DNA from: an uncultured Centipeda sp. | GTDB taxonomy: Bacteria; Bacillota; Negativicutes; Selenomonadales; Selenomonadaceae | NCBI GenBank assembly: GCA_905372865.1 | Contig: CAJPQT010000005.1 | Span: 37,244 to 101,243, forward strand | Direction of reading: 5' to 3' | DNA: 64,000 nucleotides | In this document: positions 33,456 through 42,176 of the stretch, piece after piece | How the letters are laid out: every line of letters starts with the position of its first letter | How positions within the stretch are numbered: position 1 is the stretch's first letter | Program-made: the position numbers and the translations under genes | Notes under the pieces: generated by a model | What the model saw: only the letters and a program-made list of their open reading frames with translations | Database searches by the model: none | Told to the model about the DNA's origin: nothing

Positions 33456-35174
33456 ATGTCGGTTGCAAAGAAAATTGTATTGAGTATTGGCTTTTTGGTC
33501 GTCATGTTTGGCGCCTATGGCTTCTACTCGAACCACTCGAGCAGTGTGCTCAACAACAACACGGTCAGTGTGTTCAGCTGGGCTCATGTGCTGAATGTCG
33601 GCGGGCAGGTGCAGGCACTCTCGGCAGAGGGGCGTGAGTTCGAACTCATGCGCATCACAGCACCGAACGAAGAGGAGCGTCAGCGTGCAGCGGGACTGCT
33701 CTCCCAGCTCACGCCGAAGTTGGACAAGGCCTACGGCGAGTATGAACAGGCGATTCAGGAAGCACCGTTCCAGAACGAGGCGGATCGTACGCAGAAGCTC
33801 GCTCGTCTCGAAAAACTCAAGCAGGAACGCAAGGCGTATGCCGAGGTGCGTCAGCGCGCGACCGATCTCATCAATGCGGGCGATCAGGCGGGGGCTGTGC
33901 TCCTCGGATTCAACGAGCAGGCAGATGTCTACAAGCGGATGACGGACATTCTCGAGGAGGACAAGGCAGACAGCGTTCGCCTTGCGCGTGCGGAGATGGC
34001 GCACAGCGAGGATGTTTTCTCGGGGGTTCAGATGATTACGATCATCTCTCTGGTCGTTGTGGTCATCCTGTCGATCATCACCCTTGTCCTGCTGCTCAAG
34101 AACATCAAGAACTCTGTGGATACGATCCTCGATGGTGCACGTCACATCGCGAACGGTGATCTGCGGTCGAAGATTCAGCTGGACGGTGACGATGAGTTCG
34201 CGCACATCGCGCATCAGTTCAACACGATGGTCGAGAGCATGCAGAAGATGATCCGCAAGATCAAGACGACGGCCTCGGATGTGGCGGGCTCCTCCGAGGA
34301 ACTCACGGCGAATGCGAACCAGTCGGCGCAGGTGACGCAGAACGTCGCACAGTCCATCACCGAGGTCGCAGAGGCGGCGGAGAAGCAGCTGCAGATCATT
34401 GATACGAGCCGCATGACCGTGCAGGAGTTCCAGCGCGGGCTTGAGGAGGCGATCACGAACCAGCGCCGTGCGCGCGAGCAGACGCAGGCAACGGCGGAGA
34501 AGGCGGCGGAAGGCAATGCCTTCGTGCAGACGACGGTGGAGCAGATGAACTCGATTGCGCGCACGGTTCAGCAGACGGGCGAGATTGTCAGCAAGCTCGG
34601 CGAGCGCTCCAAGGAGATCGGCAACATCGTCGAGATCATCTCGAGCATCTCGGGGCAGACGAACCTCCTCGCCCTCAACGCCGCGATCGAGGCCGCGCGC
34701 GCAGGTGAGCACGGACGCGGCTTTGCGGTTGTCGCCGAGGAAGTGCGAAAGCTCGCAGAGGAGTCGCAGAACGCCTCCCAGCAGATCTCTGAGCTCATCC
34801 GCAGCATTCAGGAGGAGACGGATCGTGCGGTTGCCTCGATGGACGAGGGTCTGCGCGAGGCGGAGACGGGTAAGGAGAACGTCACCGCAACGGGCGAGAC
34901 ATTCTCGCTCATCCTGAGCATGGTCGAGGATGTCAAGACGGCATCGCTCGCCGTCAGCAAGCGCGTCCTCGAACTGCGTGAGAATATGAACTCGATCATC
35001 GAGGGCATGGGCGCTGTGGACAGCTCGGCAAAGGGCATCGGCAGCGAGTCGCAGAACGTCTCTGCAGCGACCGAGGAGCAGGCAGCGGGCATGGAGGAGA
35101 TCGCCTCCTCGAGCCGCAGCCTCGCCGACATGGCAACCGATCTGCAGAGTGAGACGGATAAGTTTAAGGTATAA
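33456..35174 (+). CDS. methyl-accepting chemotaxis protein
   Basis: A 572-residue chemoreceptor. TM1 is near residues 8-25, the extracytoplasmic part (about 26-190) is mostly helical and fits a four-helix-bundle sensor, and TM2 is MITIISLVVVVILSIITLVL. A HAMP domain follows (ANGDLRSKIQLDGDDEFAHI). The cytoplasmic signalling helix hairpin is intact: NLLALNAAIEAARAGEHGRG and FAVVAEEVRKLAEES. It signals to CheA/CheW; with flagellin in the window this implies a motile cell. No C-terminal CheR-binding pentapeptide is present (it ends ETDKFKV). The ligand is unknown. Confidence 0.92.
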   Translation: MSVAKKIVLSIGFLVVMFGAYGFYSNHSSSVLNNNTVSVFSWAHVLNVGGQVQALSAEGREFELMRITAPNEEERQRAAGLLSQLTPKLDKAYGEYEQAIQEAPFQNEADRTQKLARLEKLKQERKAYAEVRQRATDLINAGDQAGAVLLGFNEQADVYKRMTDILEEDKADSVRLARAEMAHSEDVFSGVQMITIISLVVVVILSIITLVLLLKNIKNSVDTILDGARHIANGDLRSKIQLDGDDEFAHIAHQFNTMVESMQKMIRKIKTTASDVAGSSEELTANANQSAQVTQNVAQSITEVAEAAEKQLQIIDTSRMTVQEFQRGLEEAITNQRRAREQTQATAEKAAEGNAFVQTTVEQMNSIARTVQQTGEIVSKLGERSKEIGNIVEIISSISGQTNLLALNAAIEAARAGEHGRGFAVVAEEVRKLAEESQNASQQISELIRSIQEETDRAVASMDEGLREAETGKENVTATGETFSLILSMVEDVKTASLAVSKRVLELRENMNSIIEGMGAVDSSAKGIGSESQNVSAATEEQAAGMEEIASSSRSLADMATDLQSETDKFKV

Positions 35175-35183
35175 ATGTAGTGG

Positions 35184-35216
35184 AGGGGCACGCGCAAGAG
35201 CGTGCCCCTTTTGTTT
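35184..35216 (+). terminator. terminator after the chemoreceptor gene
   Basis: AGGGGCACGC (35184-35193) pairs with GCGTGCCCCT (35200-35209), followed by TTTGTTTT. Confidence 0.85.
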
Positions 35217-35228
35217 TGAAATTCCTCC

Positions 35229-35257
35229 TTGACAGAATGTCTTTCTCTTGCTAAAAT
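35229..35257 (+). promoter_or_regulatory. tRNA promoter
   Basis: TTGACA (35229-35234), 17-bp spacer, TAAAAT (35252-35257), 36 bp before tRNA-Gly. Confidence 0.8.
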
Positions 35258-35293
35258 ATTTTTTGTTGATTGACAGAGATGTCAGTGGCGGAT

Positions 35294-35368
35294 GCGGAAG
35301 TAGCTCAGTGGTAGAGCACCACCTTGCCAAGGTGGGGGTCGCGAGTTCGAGCCTCGTTTTCCGCTCCA
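35294..35368 (+). tRNA. tRNA-Gly (GCC)
   Basis: A 75-nt cloverleaf with encoded CCA. The acceptor GCGGAAG pairs with TTTCCGC (one G-T), the anticodon stem CCACC/GGTGG closes loop TTGCCAA with anticodon GCC, and the T-loop is TTCGAGC. A terminator follows. Confidence 0.96.
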
Positions 35369-35380
35369 TCGCTTACCTGA

Positions 35381-35404
35381 CCTGCGCATTGCGCAGGTTT
35401 TTTT
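35381..35404 (+). terminator. terminator between the two tRNA genes
   Basis: CCTGCGC/GCGCAGG stem (35381-35387 with 35391-35397) around ATT, followed by seven T. No separate promoter is evident in the 35 bp before the next tRNA, so readthrough is likely. Confidence 0.8.
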
Positions 35405-35439
35405 GAAAAGCGGAGAACGTGCTGTTCCTCGCTGCATAG

Positions 35440-35516
35440 GGGCCTATAGCTCAGTTGGTTAGAGCAACCGGCTCATAACCGGTCGGTCCTTGGTTCAAGT
35501 CCAAGTGGGCCCACCA
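35440..35516 (+). tRNA. tRNA with CAT anticodon (Met, or Ile2 after lysidine)
   Basis: A 77-nt cloverleaf with encoded CCA. The acceptor GGGCCTA pairs with TGGGCCC, anticodon stem ACCGG/CCGGT closes CTCATAA, and the T-loop is TTCAAGT. It has a paired position 1-72, so it is not the initiator. The acceptor start GGGCCTATAGCTCAG resembles bacterial isoleucine tRNAs, so elongator Met and lysidine-modified Ile2 cannot be separated by eye. Confidence 0.9.
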
Positions 35517-35527
35517 ATCGATATGAG

Positions 35528-35555
35528 AGCATCACGCTGTGTGATGCTTTTTCTT
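35528..35555 (+). terminator. terminator after the tRNA genes
   Basis: AGCATCAC (35528-35535) pairs with GTGATGCT (35541-35548), followed by TTTTCTTTT. Confidence 0.82.
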
Positions 35556-35572
35556 TTGCGGGGGGTGAGCGG

Positions 35573-36802
35573 ATGACGGAAGCCGTTTTTGTCGAGCGCA
35601 TACGCAGCGCAGGTGCGCGTGTCTTTCGCGTGGGCGGCTGTGTGCGGGACCGCTTTCGCGGTGTGCCGGCAAAGGACGTTGACTATGTCGTGACGGGCAT
35701 GACGGAGGAGCGGCTGTGTACGCTTTTTCCCCGTGCGGAGAAGATCGGAAAAGCCTTTCCCGTCTATCATGTGCGTGTGGATGGGGCGCGGCGCGAGGTT
35801 GCCTTTGCACGCAGGGAACGCAAGACGGGCGTGGGGTATCGCGGCTTTGCCGTTGTATTCGATCCATCTGTGACGATTGCGGAGGATCTCTATCGGCGCG
35901 ACACGACGATGAATGCCATGGCAATCGAGCTGCCCGAAGGCGTGCTGCTGGACCCGTACGGCGGACAGGCAGATCTTGCGGCGGGGGTGATCCGTGCGGT
36001 CTCGGAGCATTTTACGGATGATCCCGTGCGTGCACTGCGTGCCGCACGGCAGGCCGCTGCGTTCGGCTATGCGGTGGAGGAGGGGACGCTTTCCTATATG
36101 CGTGCATGTGCCGAGGAACTGCGTGCGGAGCCGACGGAGCGACTGATGGGGGAGCTGCGGCGTGCGCTTGCCGCGCAGCGTCCCTCTGTATTCTTTCGTG
36201 TACTGCGTGCAGCGGATCTGCTTGCGGTGACCTTTCCGGAGATTGCGGCGCTCGAGGGGCAGACGCAGCCGACGGAGTTCCATCCCGAGGGCGATGCCCT
36301 CGCGCATACGCTTGCGATGGTCGATGCAGTCGCATGCGAGACGGCGGAGATCAAGACACGCTTTGCCGCGCTGGTGCATGACCTCGGCAAGGGATTAACG
36401 CCGCAGGAACTGTTGCCGCACCACTACGGTCACGAACGTACGGGGCTCGATGCACTCGCCGCTTGGAATGCGCGCATGACGCTCCCGCACGACTGGCGCA
36501 AGGCGGCGGCGTTTGTCATTCGTGAGCATATGCGTGCGCCGCGCCTCACGCGTCCCGGCAAGATTGCCGATCTTCTCCTCGGCATCCGTGCATCGGGCCT
36601 TTCGATCGAGGAGTTTAATATCATTATCCGCGCCGATCACGGCAGTCTGCCCGATTACCTTGCACACGGCACGGCGTATCTCGCGGCAATGCACGCGATT
36701 ACGGGCCGCGCGGCACCGTCGGCGCTTTCGGGTGCGCAGATCGGCGTGTGGCTGCGCGAGCAGCGTGTACGAATATTGAAAAATTCCTTGTTGGAGCAGT
36801 AA
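35573..36802 (+). CDS. cca: CCA tRNA nucleotidyltransferase with HD domain
   Basis: A 409-residue class II nucleotidyltransferase that builds or repairs the 3' CCA of tRNAs. The catalytic head has FRVGGCVRDRFRG and KDVDYVVTG (metal aspartates); RRDTTMNAMAIEL and DDPVRALRAARQAAAFGYAV are neck-domain motifs. A C-terminal HD domain (LVHDLGKGLTP, near residue 268, and HYGHERTGLDAL) matches the multifunctional enterobacterial enzyme with phosphatase/phosphodiesterase activity. The ATG at 35573 follows GGGGGGTGAG. It lies just after two tRNA genes, which themselves already encode CCA, so repair is the likely role for these. Confidence 0.93.
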   Translation: MTEAVFVERIRSAGARVFRVGGCVRDRFRGVPAKDVDYVVTGMTEERLCTLFPRAEKIGKAFPVYHVRVDGARREVAFARRERKTGVGYRGFAVVFDPSVTIAEDLYRRDTTMNAMAIELPEGVLLDPYGGQADLAAGVIRAVSEHFTDDPVRALRAARQAAAFGYAVEEGTLSYMRACAEELRAEPTERLMGELRRALAAQRPSVFFRVLRAADLLAVTFPEIAALEGQTQPTEFHPEGDALAHTLAMVDAVACETAEIKTRFAALVHDLGKGLTPQELLPHHYGHERTGLDALAAWNARMTLPHDWRKAAAFVIREHMRAPRLTRPGKIADLLLGIRASGLSIEEFNIIIRADHGSLPDYLAHGTAYLAAMHAITGRAAPSALSGAQIGVWLREQRVRILKNSLLEQ

Positions 36803-36817
36803 TCGGCGTGGTATAAT
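36788..36817 (+). promoter_or_regulatory. promoter of the gamma-carbonic-anhydrase/ndk genes
   Basis: TTGTTG (36788-36793), 18-bp spacer, TATAAT (36812-36817). It overlaps the 3' end of cca. Confidence 0.6.
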
Positions 36818-36848
36818 AGACCCGAGTGGAGAAAAGGAGGCAGAACTG

Positions 36849-37379
36849 ATGGACAAGATTATCCTGCCCTACCGCGGCAAAACACCCGCGATTGATCCCA
36901 CGGCATTCATCGCTCCGACGGCTGCGGTCATCGGAGACGTGACGGTCGGTGCCGGCGCAAGCATTTGGTTCGGTGCTGTTGTACGCGGCGATTTTCAGCC
37001 GATTACGATCGGGCAGAATACGAATATCCAGGAGAACGCGACGATCCACGTCATGCGCGATGTGCCCGTGTGCATCGGGGACAATGTGCTCGTTGGGCAC
37101 AATGCCGTCGTGCATTGCAGCCGCATCGGAGACAATACCCTCATCGGCATGGGTTCCATCGTGATGGGGTACTCCGAGATTGGCGAGAATGTCGTCATCG
37201 GGGCGGGCACCTTCCTTCCGCAGCACAAGAAGATTCCGTCGAACTCGCTTGTGTTCGGCAACCCCGCTCAGATCGTACGCGCACTGCGCGACGATGAAAT
37301 CGAGGCGCTTCGGGAAGCGGCGCAGAACTATGCCGGCCTCGGAGCGGAGTACAAACAGATCATTGAGGAGATGAAGTAA
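36849..37379 (+). CDS. gamma-carbonic-anhydrase-like hexapeptide protein
   Basis: A 176-residue left-handed beta-helix protein of the gamma-carbonic anhydrase family (YrdA/PaaY/CaiE-like). Hexapeptide repeats begin at FIAPTAAVIGDVTVGAGASI. The three metal histidines are at IHVMRD and in VGHNAVVHC, and RGDFQPITIGQNTNIQENAT is the family core. Catalytic glutamates of the archaeal Cam enzyme are not obvious, so CO2 hydration is not assured; some relatives are thioesterases or have no known activity. The stop overlaps ndk by one base. Confidence 0.88.
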   Translation: MDKIILPYRGKTPAIDPTAFIAPTAAVIGDVTVGAGASIWFGAVVRGDFQPITIGQNTNIQENATIHVMRDVPVCIGDNVLVGHNAVVHCSRIGDNTLIGMGSIVMGYSEIGENVVIGAGTFLPQHKKIPSNSLVFGNPAQIVRALRDDEIEALREAAQNYAGLGAEYKQIIEEMK

Positions 37380-37792
37380 TGGAACAAACTCTGGTTCTCA
37401 TTAAGCCGGATGCCGTCGGGGCGCATCACATCGGGGACATTACGAAGGCGTACGAGGACGCGGGACTGCAGATTCGCGCGATGAAGATGATGCAGATGAC
37501 GGACCGCATTGCACGCATCCACTACGCGGAGCATCTCGCGAAGCCGTTTTACGGCGAGCTCTCCGCATTTATGACATCTGCCCCCCTTGTCGCTATGGTG
37601 CTTGCGGGCGAAAATGCAATTGCGCGCGTGCGTGAACTCCACGGTGCGACGAATCCGGCGAATGCGGCAGAGGGTACCATCCGCAAGCGCTTTGCAAAGA
37701 ACGGGAGCGAGAACGCGGTGCACGCGTCGGACAGCCCCGAGAGTGCGGCGCGCGAGGTGCACATCTTCTTCAGTGAGACGGAGATTTTCTGA
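37379..37792 (+). CDS. ndk: nucleoside diphosphate kinase
   Basis: A 137-residue cytoplasmic kinase that equilibrates nucleoside triphosphates through a phosphohistidine. LVLIKPDAVGAHHIGDI is the N-terminal signature, GATNPANAAEGTIRKRF the substrate region, and NAVHASDSPESAAREVHIFF contains the catalytic histidine. The length is normal for a bacterial enzyme. The ATG overlaps the stop of the preceding gene (TAATG), so the two are coupled. Confidence 0.95.
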   Translation: MEQTLVLIKPDAVGAHHIGDITKAYEDAGLQIRAMKMMQMTDRIARIHYAEHLAKPFYGELSAFMTSAPLVAMVLAGENAIARVRELHGATNPANAAEGTIRKRFAKNGSENAVHASDSPESAAREVHIFFSETEIF

Positions 37793-37808
37793 TTTTTTTG
37801 GTTTTGGA

Positions 37809-37840
37809 CACCCGGCTCTGCAGCGATGCAAGGCCGGGTG
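37809..37840 (+). terminator. hairpin after ndk without T-run
   Basis: CACCCGGC (37809-37816) pairs with GCCGGGTG (37833-37840). No uridine tract follows, so termination is uncertain. Confidence 0.4.
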
Positions 37841-37870
37841 CAGTTATCAGCGACAAAGGAGAAACCAACG

Positions 37871-38380
37871 ATGAGCGTCACAACCAAGACCGGTGATAAG
37901 GGACAGACGCGCCTCTTTACAGGGCAGCCGATTGCAAAGGACGATTTGCGCGTGGAGACCTATGGGACGATCGACCAGCTCACCTCGGCAATCGGCATGG
38001 CACGGGCCTTTGCACAGAACGAACGCGTCAAAGGGCTGCTGTTCGACCTGCAGAAACAGCTTGGCATGCTGATGGCAGACTTTGCGAGCCGCGGGCAGAA
38101 GCCGATGATCACAGAGGAGATGCTGCAGAAGATTGAGGCGGAGATTGCCGACATCGAGGGCAGCCTCCCGCCGTTGACGCAGTTCCTCGTGCCGGGCGAG
38201 ACGCAGGCAGAGGCGTTCCTTGACTTTGCCCGTACGACGGCACGGATGGCGGAACGGCGTGCATGGTCGCTCGCGCGGCGCGGAACGGTGGAGGACATTG
38301 ATCTGCGGTTCCTCAACCGCATCTCTGACTACCTTTTTATCCTGATGCGTCTTGAGAACGAGGATATTCCGCGCCGGTGA
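37871..38380 (+). CDS. cob(I)alamin adenosyltransferase, PduO type
   Basis: A 169-residue trimeric PduO-family enzyme that makes adenosylcobalamin from ATP and reduced cobalamin. The N-terminal ATP-binding motif is TKTGDKGQTRLFTGQPIAKD; the C-terminal RAWSLARRGTVEDIDLRFLN and RISDYLFILMRL are family blocks. The ATG at 37871 follows AAAGGAGAAACC. No cobalamin riboswitch is visible upstream. Adenosylcobalamin would serve methylmalonyl-CoA mutase, used for propionate formation in Selenomonas; that link is inferred. Its stop overlaps the polA start. Confidence 0.93.
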   Translation: MSVTTKTGDKGQTRLFTGQPIAKDDLRVETYGTIDQLTSAIGMARAFAQNERVKGLLFDLQKQLGMLMADFASRGQKPMITEEMLQKIEAEIADIEGSLPPLTQFLVPGETQAEAFLDFARTTARMAERRAWSLARRGTVEDIDLRFLNRISDYLFILMRLENEDIPRR

Positions 38381-41007
38381 AGACACAGTTTGCAGTCCTG
38401 GATGGGAGCAGCCTTTTCTTCCGCGCGTTCTATGCGCTGCAGCTCCCGCCGAATACACGCGGCATCCATACGAATGCGGTGCATGGTTTTGCGATGATGC
38501 TCGTGAAGCTGATGAAGGAACTCGCGCCGACGCAGATCGTCATCGCGTTCGACAAGAGCCGCACGACATTCCGCACGGAGCTGTATCCTGCGTATAAGGG
38601 CACGCGGGACAAGACCCCCGAGGAACTGATCGCGCAGATTCCGTTGCTGAAGGAGCTGGCCAAGGTCCTCGGGATTCCCTTTCTCGAGATGGATGGCTAC
38701 GAAGCCGACGATATCATCGGTACGCTTGCAACGCAGGCGGCAGGGGCTGGTACGGAGACGGTCGTCGTCACGGGGGATCGGGACGCACTGCAGCTGATCC
38801 GCACGGGGCTCACTGTCCTGCTGACGAAAAAGGGGATCAGTGAGACGCGTGCCTATGATACGGCAGCATTCGAGGAGGAGTACGGATTCGCACCGATCCG
38901 CCTCATCGACATGAAGGGCCTGATGGGGGACAGTTCGGACAATATCCCGGGTGTCCCCGGCGTGGGGCCCAAGACGGCGACCAAGCTGCTTGTCGAGTAC
39001 GGTACCATCGAGAACGTACTCGACCATGCCGCCGAGGTCAGCGGGAAGAAGCTCAGTGCCTCGCTTGTGGAGTATCGCGATCAGGCGCTCCTGTCGAAAC
39101 AGCTCGCGACGATTGAATGCGCTGTGCCCGAACTCCGCTACCGTGCGGAGGATTTTCGCATGCAGCCCGATCGTGCTGCGCTTGAGATGTTCTGCAGAGA
39201 GTACGAACTGCGGACCGTTCATCGTGCTCTTTCGGAGTATCTGGGTGCGGATGAAACGTCTGCGGGAGCGGCGGAGCAGTCGCTCTTTTCCGCCGAGACG
39301 GCGGACGGTGCACAGTCCGTCGCTGCGGCAGAACTTACCGCTGCTGATCTCGCTGATCTCCATGCAGCAGAGGAAATCGCCGTTGGTGCGGTCTTTGAGG
39401 GGCTGGCACCCTTCGTGCAGATCAGTCTGCTTGCATTCTCCTACGGGGCGGAGCGGCGCACTCTTCGTGTAGATGCGCCGCATTTTGGCGAAGTGCGTAC
39501 GATTCTTGCGGAGCGTCCTGTTGTACTTTGGAATGCGAAGCGCTATGCACAGGCGGGGCTTTCCATTGGTGCAAACATTTTCGACCTCGAGCTTGCGGAC
39601 TACCTCCTCCGTCCCGAGGAGAGCAAGCGAGATATTGAGCGCACGGCATTCGCCCATCTGGGACAGCTGCCCGCTGCGCCCGAAACCCTCACGGATGAGC
39701 AGCGTGCCGTACGTGAGGCACAGCTTGCTGCGCAGATGGCTCCGCCGCTGCGTGCAGCCCTCGCGGAGCGGCAGCTCACCGCGCTCTATCGGGAGATCGA
39801 GCTGCCGCTTGTGCCCGTGCTCGCGGCGATGGAGCAGACGGGCATCTATGTGAACCGTGCGGCGCTCGAACGCGAGCTTGCCGCAGCGAACGTGCGCATT
39901 GATGCGCTCGTCGAGGAGATTCACGCACTTGCGGGCGCGGAGTTCAACATCAGCTCGCCCAAGCAGCTCGGTGAGATCCTCTTTGAGCGCCTCGGTCTGA
40001 CGACCGGCGGCAAGGTCAAAAAGACCAAGACGGGCTACTCGACGAGCGCCGAGACCCTTGAGGAGCTGCGCGACCAGCACCCCATCGTGGACAAGGTGCT
40101 CACCTACCGTATGTGGACGAAGCTGCGCTCGACCTATCTCGAAGGCATCGGTGGGCTCATCCGTCCCATGACGGGGCGCGTACACACGAGCTTTAACCAG
40201 ACGGTGACGGCGACGGGACGGCTCTCGAGCTCCGACCCGAATCTCCAGAACATTCCCGTGCGGACGGAGGAAGGACGTGCCGTGCGTGCGCTCTTTGAGC
40301 CGGGCGAAGGCTACGATGCGCTGCTCTCGGCAGACTACTCGCAGATCGAGCTGCGCATCCTCGCACACATGTCGGGGGATGCGACGCTCATCGACGCATT
40401 CCGCAGCGGACAGGATGTTCACGCGCGTACGGCCGCTGAGGTGTTCGGCGTACCGCTCTCCGCGGTCACGGGCGAACAGCGCCGCCGGGCAAAGGCGGTC
40501 AACTTCGGCATTGTTTACGGGCTCAGCGACTTTGGCCTTGCACGTGATCTCGGCATCGGGCGCAAGGAGGCGGCAGGCTACATCGAGCGCTACTTTGAAC
40601 GCTATCACGGTGTACGAGAGTTCCTCGACAAGACAGTTGCGGATGCGCATGCGAACGGCTTTGTGACGACGCTCTACGGGCGGCGTCGTGACCTGCCTGC
40701 TATACATAGCCGCAATTTTATGCAGCGCTCCTTTGCCGAGCGCATGGCGATGAATACGCCGATCCAGGGGACAGCGGCAGACCTCATCAAGATCGCGATG
40801 ATCCGCGCGTACGATGCCCTGTGTGCAGCGGACGTGCAGAGCCGCATTCTGCTGCAGGTGCATGATGAACTCGTGCTTGAAGTGATGGCGGCAGAGCTGG
40901 GAGCGGTGACGGAGATCCTGCGTACGGCGATGAGCGGCGCGGCGGAGCTCCTTGTGCCGCTCGCCGTGGATGTACATACGGGGAAGAACTGGGCGGAGGC
41001 GAAGTAG
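38377..41007 (+). CDS. polA: DNA polymerase I
   Basis: An 876-residue repair and Okazaki-fragment polymerase. The 5'-3' nuclease occupies residues 1-290 (VLDGSSLFFRAFYAL, MDGYEADDIIGTLA, DMKGLMGDSSDNIPGVPGVG). The central domain (about 305-460) keeps the fold but lacks the DEDD proofreading residues: its start reads AEEIAVGAVFEGLA where active enzymes have DTE. The polymerase domain is intact, with motif A DYSQIELRILAHM, motif B RRRAKAVNFGIVYGLSDFG and motif C LQVHDELVLEV. The start is GTG at 38377, overlapping the preceding stop. Loss of proofreading is common in Firmicute Pol I. Confidence 0.96.
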   Translation: MKTQFAVLDGSSLFFRAFYALQLPPNTRGIHTNAVHGFAMMLVKLMKELAPTQIVIAFDKSRTTFRTELYPAYKGTRDKTPEELIAQIPLLKELAKVLGIPFLEMDGYEADDIIGTLATQAAGAGTETVVVTGDRDALQLIRTGLTVLLTKKGISETRAYDTAAFEEEYGFAPIRLIDMKGLMGDSSDNIPGVPGVGPKTATKLLVEYGTIENVLDHAAEVSGKKLSASLVEYRDQALLSKQLATIECAVPELRYRAEDFRMQPDRAALEMFCREYELRTVHRALSEYLGADETSAGAAEQSLFSAETADGAQSVAAAELTAADLADLHAAEEIAVGAVFEGLAPFVQISLLAFSYGAERRTLRVDAPHFGEVRTILAERPVVLWNAKRYAQAGLSIGANIFDLELADYLLRPEESKRDIERTAFAHLGQLPAAPETLTDEQRAVREAQLAAQMAPPLRAALAERQLTALYREIELPLVPVLAAMEQTGIYVNRAALERELAAANVRIDALVEEIHALAGAEFNISSPKQLGEILFERLGLTTGGKVKKTKTGYSTSAETLEELRDQHPIVDKVLTYRMWTKLRSTYLEGIGGLIRPMTGRVHTSFNQTVTATGRLSSSDPNLQNIPVRTEEGRAVRALFEPGEGYDALLSADYSQIELRILAHMSGDATLIDAFRSGQDVHARTAAEVFGVPLSAVTGEQRRRAKAVNFGIVYGLSDFGLARDLGIGRKEAAGYIERYFERYHGVREFLDKTVADAHANGFVTTLYGRRRDLPAIHSRNFMQRSFAERMAMNTPIQGTAADLIKIAMIRAYDALCAADVQSRILLQVHDELVLEVMAAELGAVTEILRTAMSGAAELLVPLAVDVHTGKNWAEAK

Positions 41008-41008
41008 C

Positions 41009-41614
41009 TTGAAGATCATCGGACTGACGGGCGGCATTGCCTGCGGCAAGTCCACCGTCAGCAAGGTGCTGCGTACGCTCGGTGCGGCCATTATTGATGC
41101 GGACGCACTCGCACACGAACTCGCGCAGCCGAAGCAGCCGATCTTCAACGTGTACGTGGAGCGCTTCGGCAGGGAGGTCGTGACGGTGGATGGAACGCTC
41201 GACCGTGCGGCCGTTGCGCGGCGGGTCTTTGCCGACCCTGTCGTACGTGCCGAGGTGGATGCTGTTACGCACCCCCTCATCCGCACTGCGGCAGAGGAGC
41301 GCCTGCGGGCGGCTGAACTGGAACAGAAAAGAGCAGCGGTGCTGGATGTGCCGTTGCTCTTTGAGGCGGGATGGGACACACTCGCCGATGAGACGTGGGT
41401 GGTTGCACTTCCGGAGGAGGAGCAGATGGCGCGTCTTTTGGCACGGGACAAGACGATGTGTGAGAGCGATGCGCGGGCACGCATCGCGGCTCAGATGCCG
41501 CTCAGAGAGAAATGTGCACGCGCGGATGTTGTGATCGACAACAGCGGGACGAAGGAAGAAGTGCGGGAATACATTGGGAAACTTTGGAAGGAACGAATCA
41601 TTGATCGCGCGTAA
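41009..41614 (+). CDS. coaE: dephospho-CoA kinase
   Basis: A 201-residue P-loop kinase for the last step of coenzyme A synthesis. Walker A is LTGGIACGKSTVSKVL; IIDADALAHELAQP, DGTLDRAAVARRVFADP, THPLIRTAAEERL and LDVPLLFEAGWD follow in the expected order. The start is TTG at 41009, immediately after the polA stop with GGCGGAGGCG upstream; this gives the usual N-terminus. The polA-coaE order is common in Firmicutes. The end overlaps the transglycosylase start. Confidence 0.94.
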   Translation: MKIIGLTGGIACGKSTVSKVLRTLGAAIIDADALAHELAQPKQPIFNVYVERFGREVVTVDGTLDRAAVARRVFADPVVRAEVDAVTHPLIRTAAEERLRAAELEQKRAAVLDVPLLFEAGWDTLADETWVVALPEEEQMARLLARDKTMCESDARARIAAQMPLREKCARADVVIDNSGTKEEVREYIGKLWKERIIDRA

Positions 41615-42176
41615 ATGCAGGCACAGGTTCTGGTGGAGCCTGCGCTTCGCTGTCGTCGCCGTCATTGTCTTTGCGATTGTCGGCGGCTGGGGGTGGGTGG
41701 AGCGCAGCTGGATCTATCCCTACGATTACCGCAGCTACATTGAGACAAGCGCAGGGAGCCGCCATACAGATCCTTTCCTCGTTGCGGCCGTTATCAAGCA
41801 TGAAAGTAATTTTGAGCCGTATGCGCAGTCCGATGGCGGCGCCGTGGGGCTCATGCAGCTGATGCCGCAAACGGCGGCATGGATCGCGCGGCAGCTGGGC
41901 GAGCCGTTTACCGAGGACTACCTCTGCGATCCTGCGCTCAACATTCGGTACGGCGTATGGTACCTCGCCGAGCTCGAGCAGGAGTTCGGCGGCAACGACA
42001 TCCTTGCGCTCGCTGCGTACAATGCGGGGCGCGGCAACGTGCGCGACTGGATGGAGCGGTTTCACTGGACGGATCAGTTTGATCAGATCGAGGCAATTCC
42101 CTATCCCGAGACGCGGTTCTATGTGCGCCGTGTGCTTGAGGATCGGGAGCAGTATAAGAGGCTTTACGACGAATGA
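41601..42176 (+). CDS. membrane-anchored lytic transglycosylase (SLT domain)
   Basis: A 191-residue protein with an N-terminal membrane anchor (SLRFAVVAVIVFAIVGGWGW) and an extracytoplasmic SLT domain that cleaves peptidoglycan glycan strands. The catalytic glutamate is in VAAVIKHESNFEPYAQS; GAVGLMQLMPQTA and ALAAYNAGRGNV are the other domain signatures. The start is probably TTG at 41601, 8 nt after GGAAGGA; TTG at 41574 is possible. polA-coaE-slt is a known gene order. Its stop overlaps the polC start (ATGA). Confidence 0.9.
   Translation: MIARKCRHRFWWSLRFAVVAVIVFAIVGGWGWVERSWIYPYDYRSYIETSAGSRHTDPFLVAAVIKHESNFEPYAQSDGGAVGLMQLMPQTAAWIARQLGEPFTEDYLCDPALNIRYGVWYLAELEQEFGGNDILALAAYNAGRGNVRDWMERFHWTDQFDQIEAIPYPETRFYVRRVLEDREQYKRLYDE

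Noticed and set aside
37793..37870. Cobalamin riboswitch before the adenosyltransferase gene.
   Set aside because: The gap is only 78 bp and holds one simple hairpin; no B12-box sequence was found.
38377..41007. polA as a damaged gene because of its degenerate proofreading domain.
   Set aside because: The frame is intact and the loss of DEDD residues is usual for Pol I of many Firmicutes.
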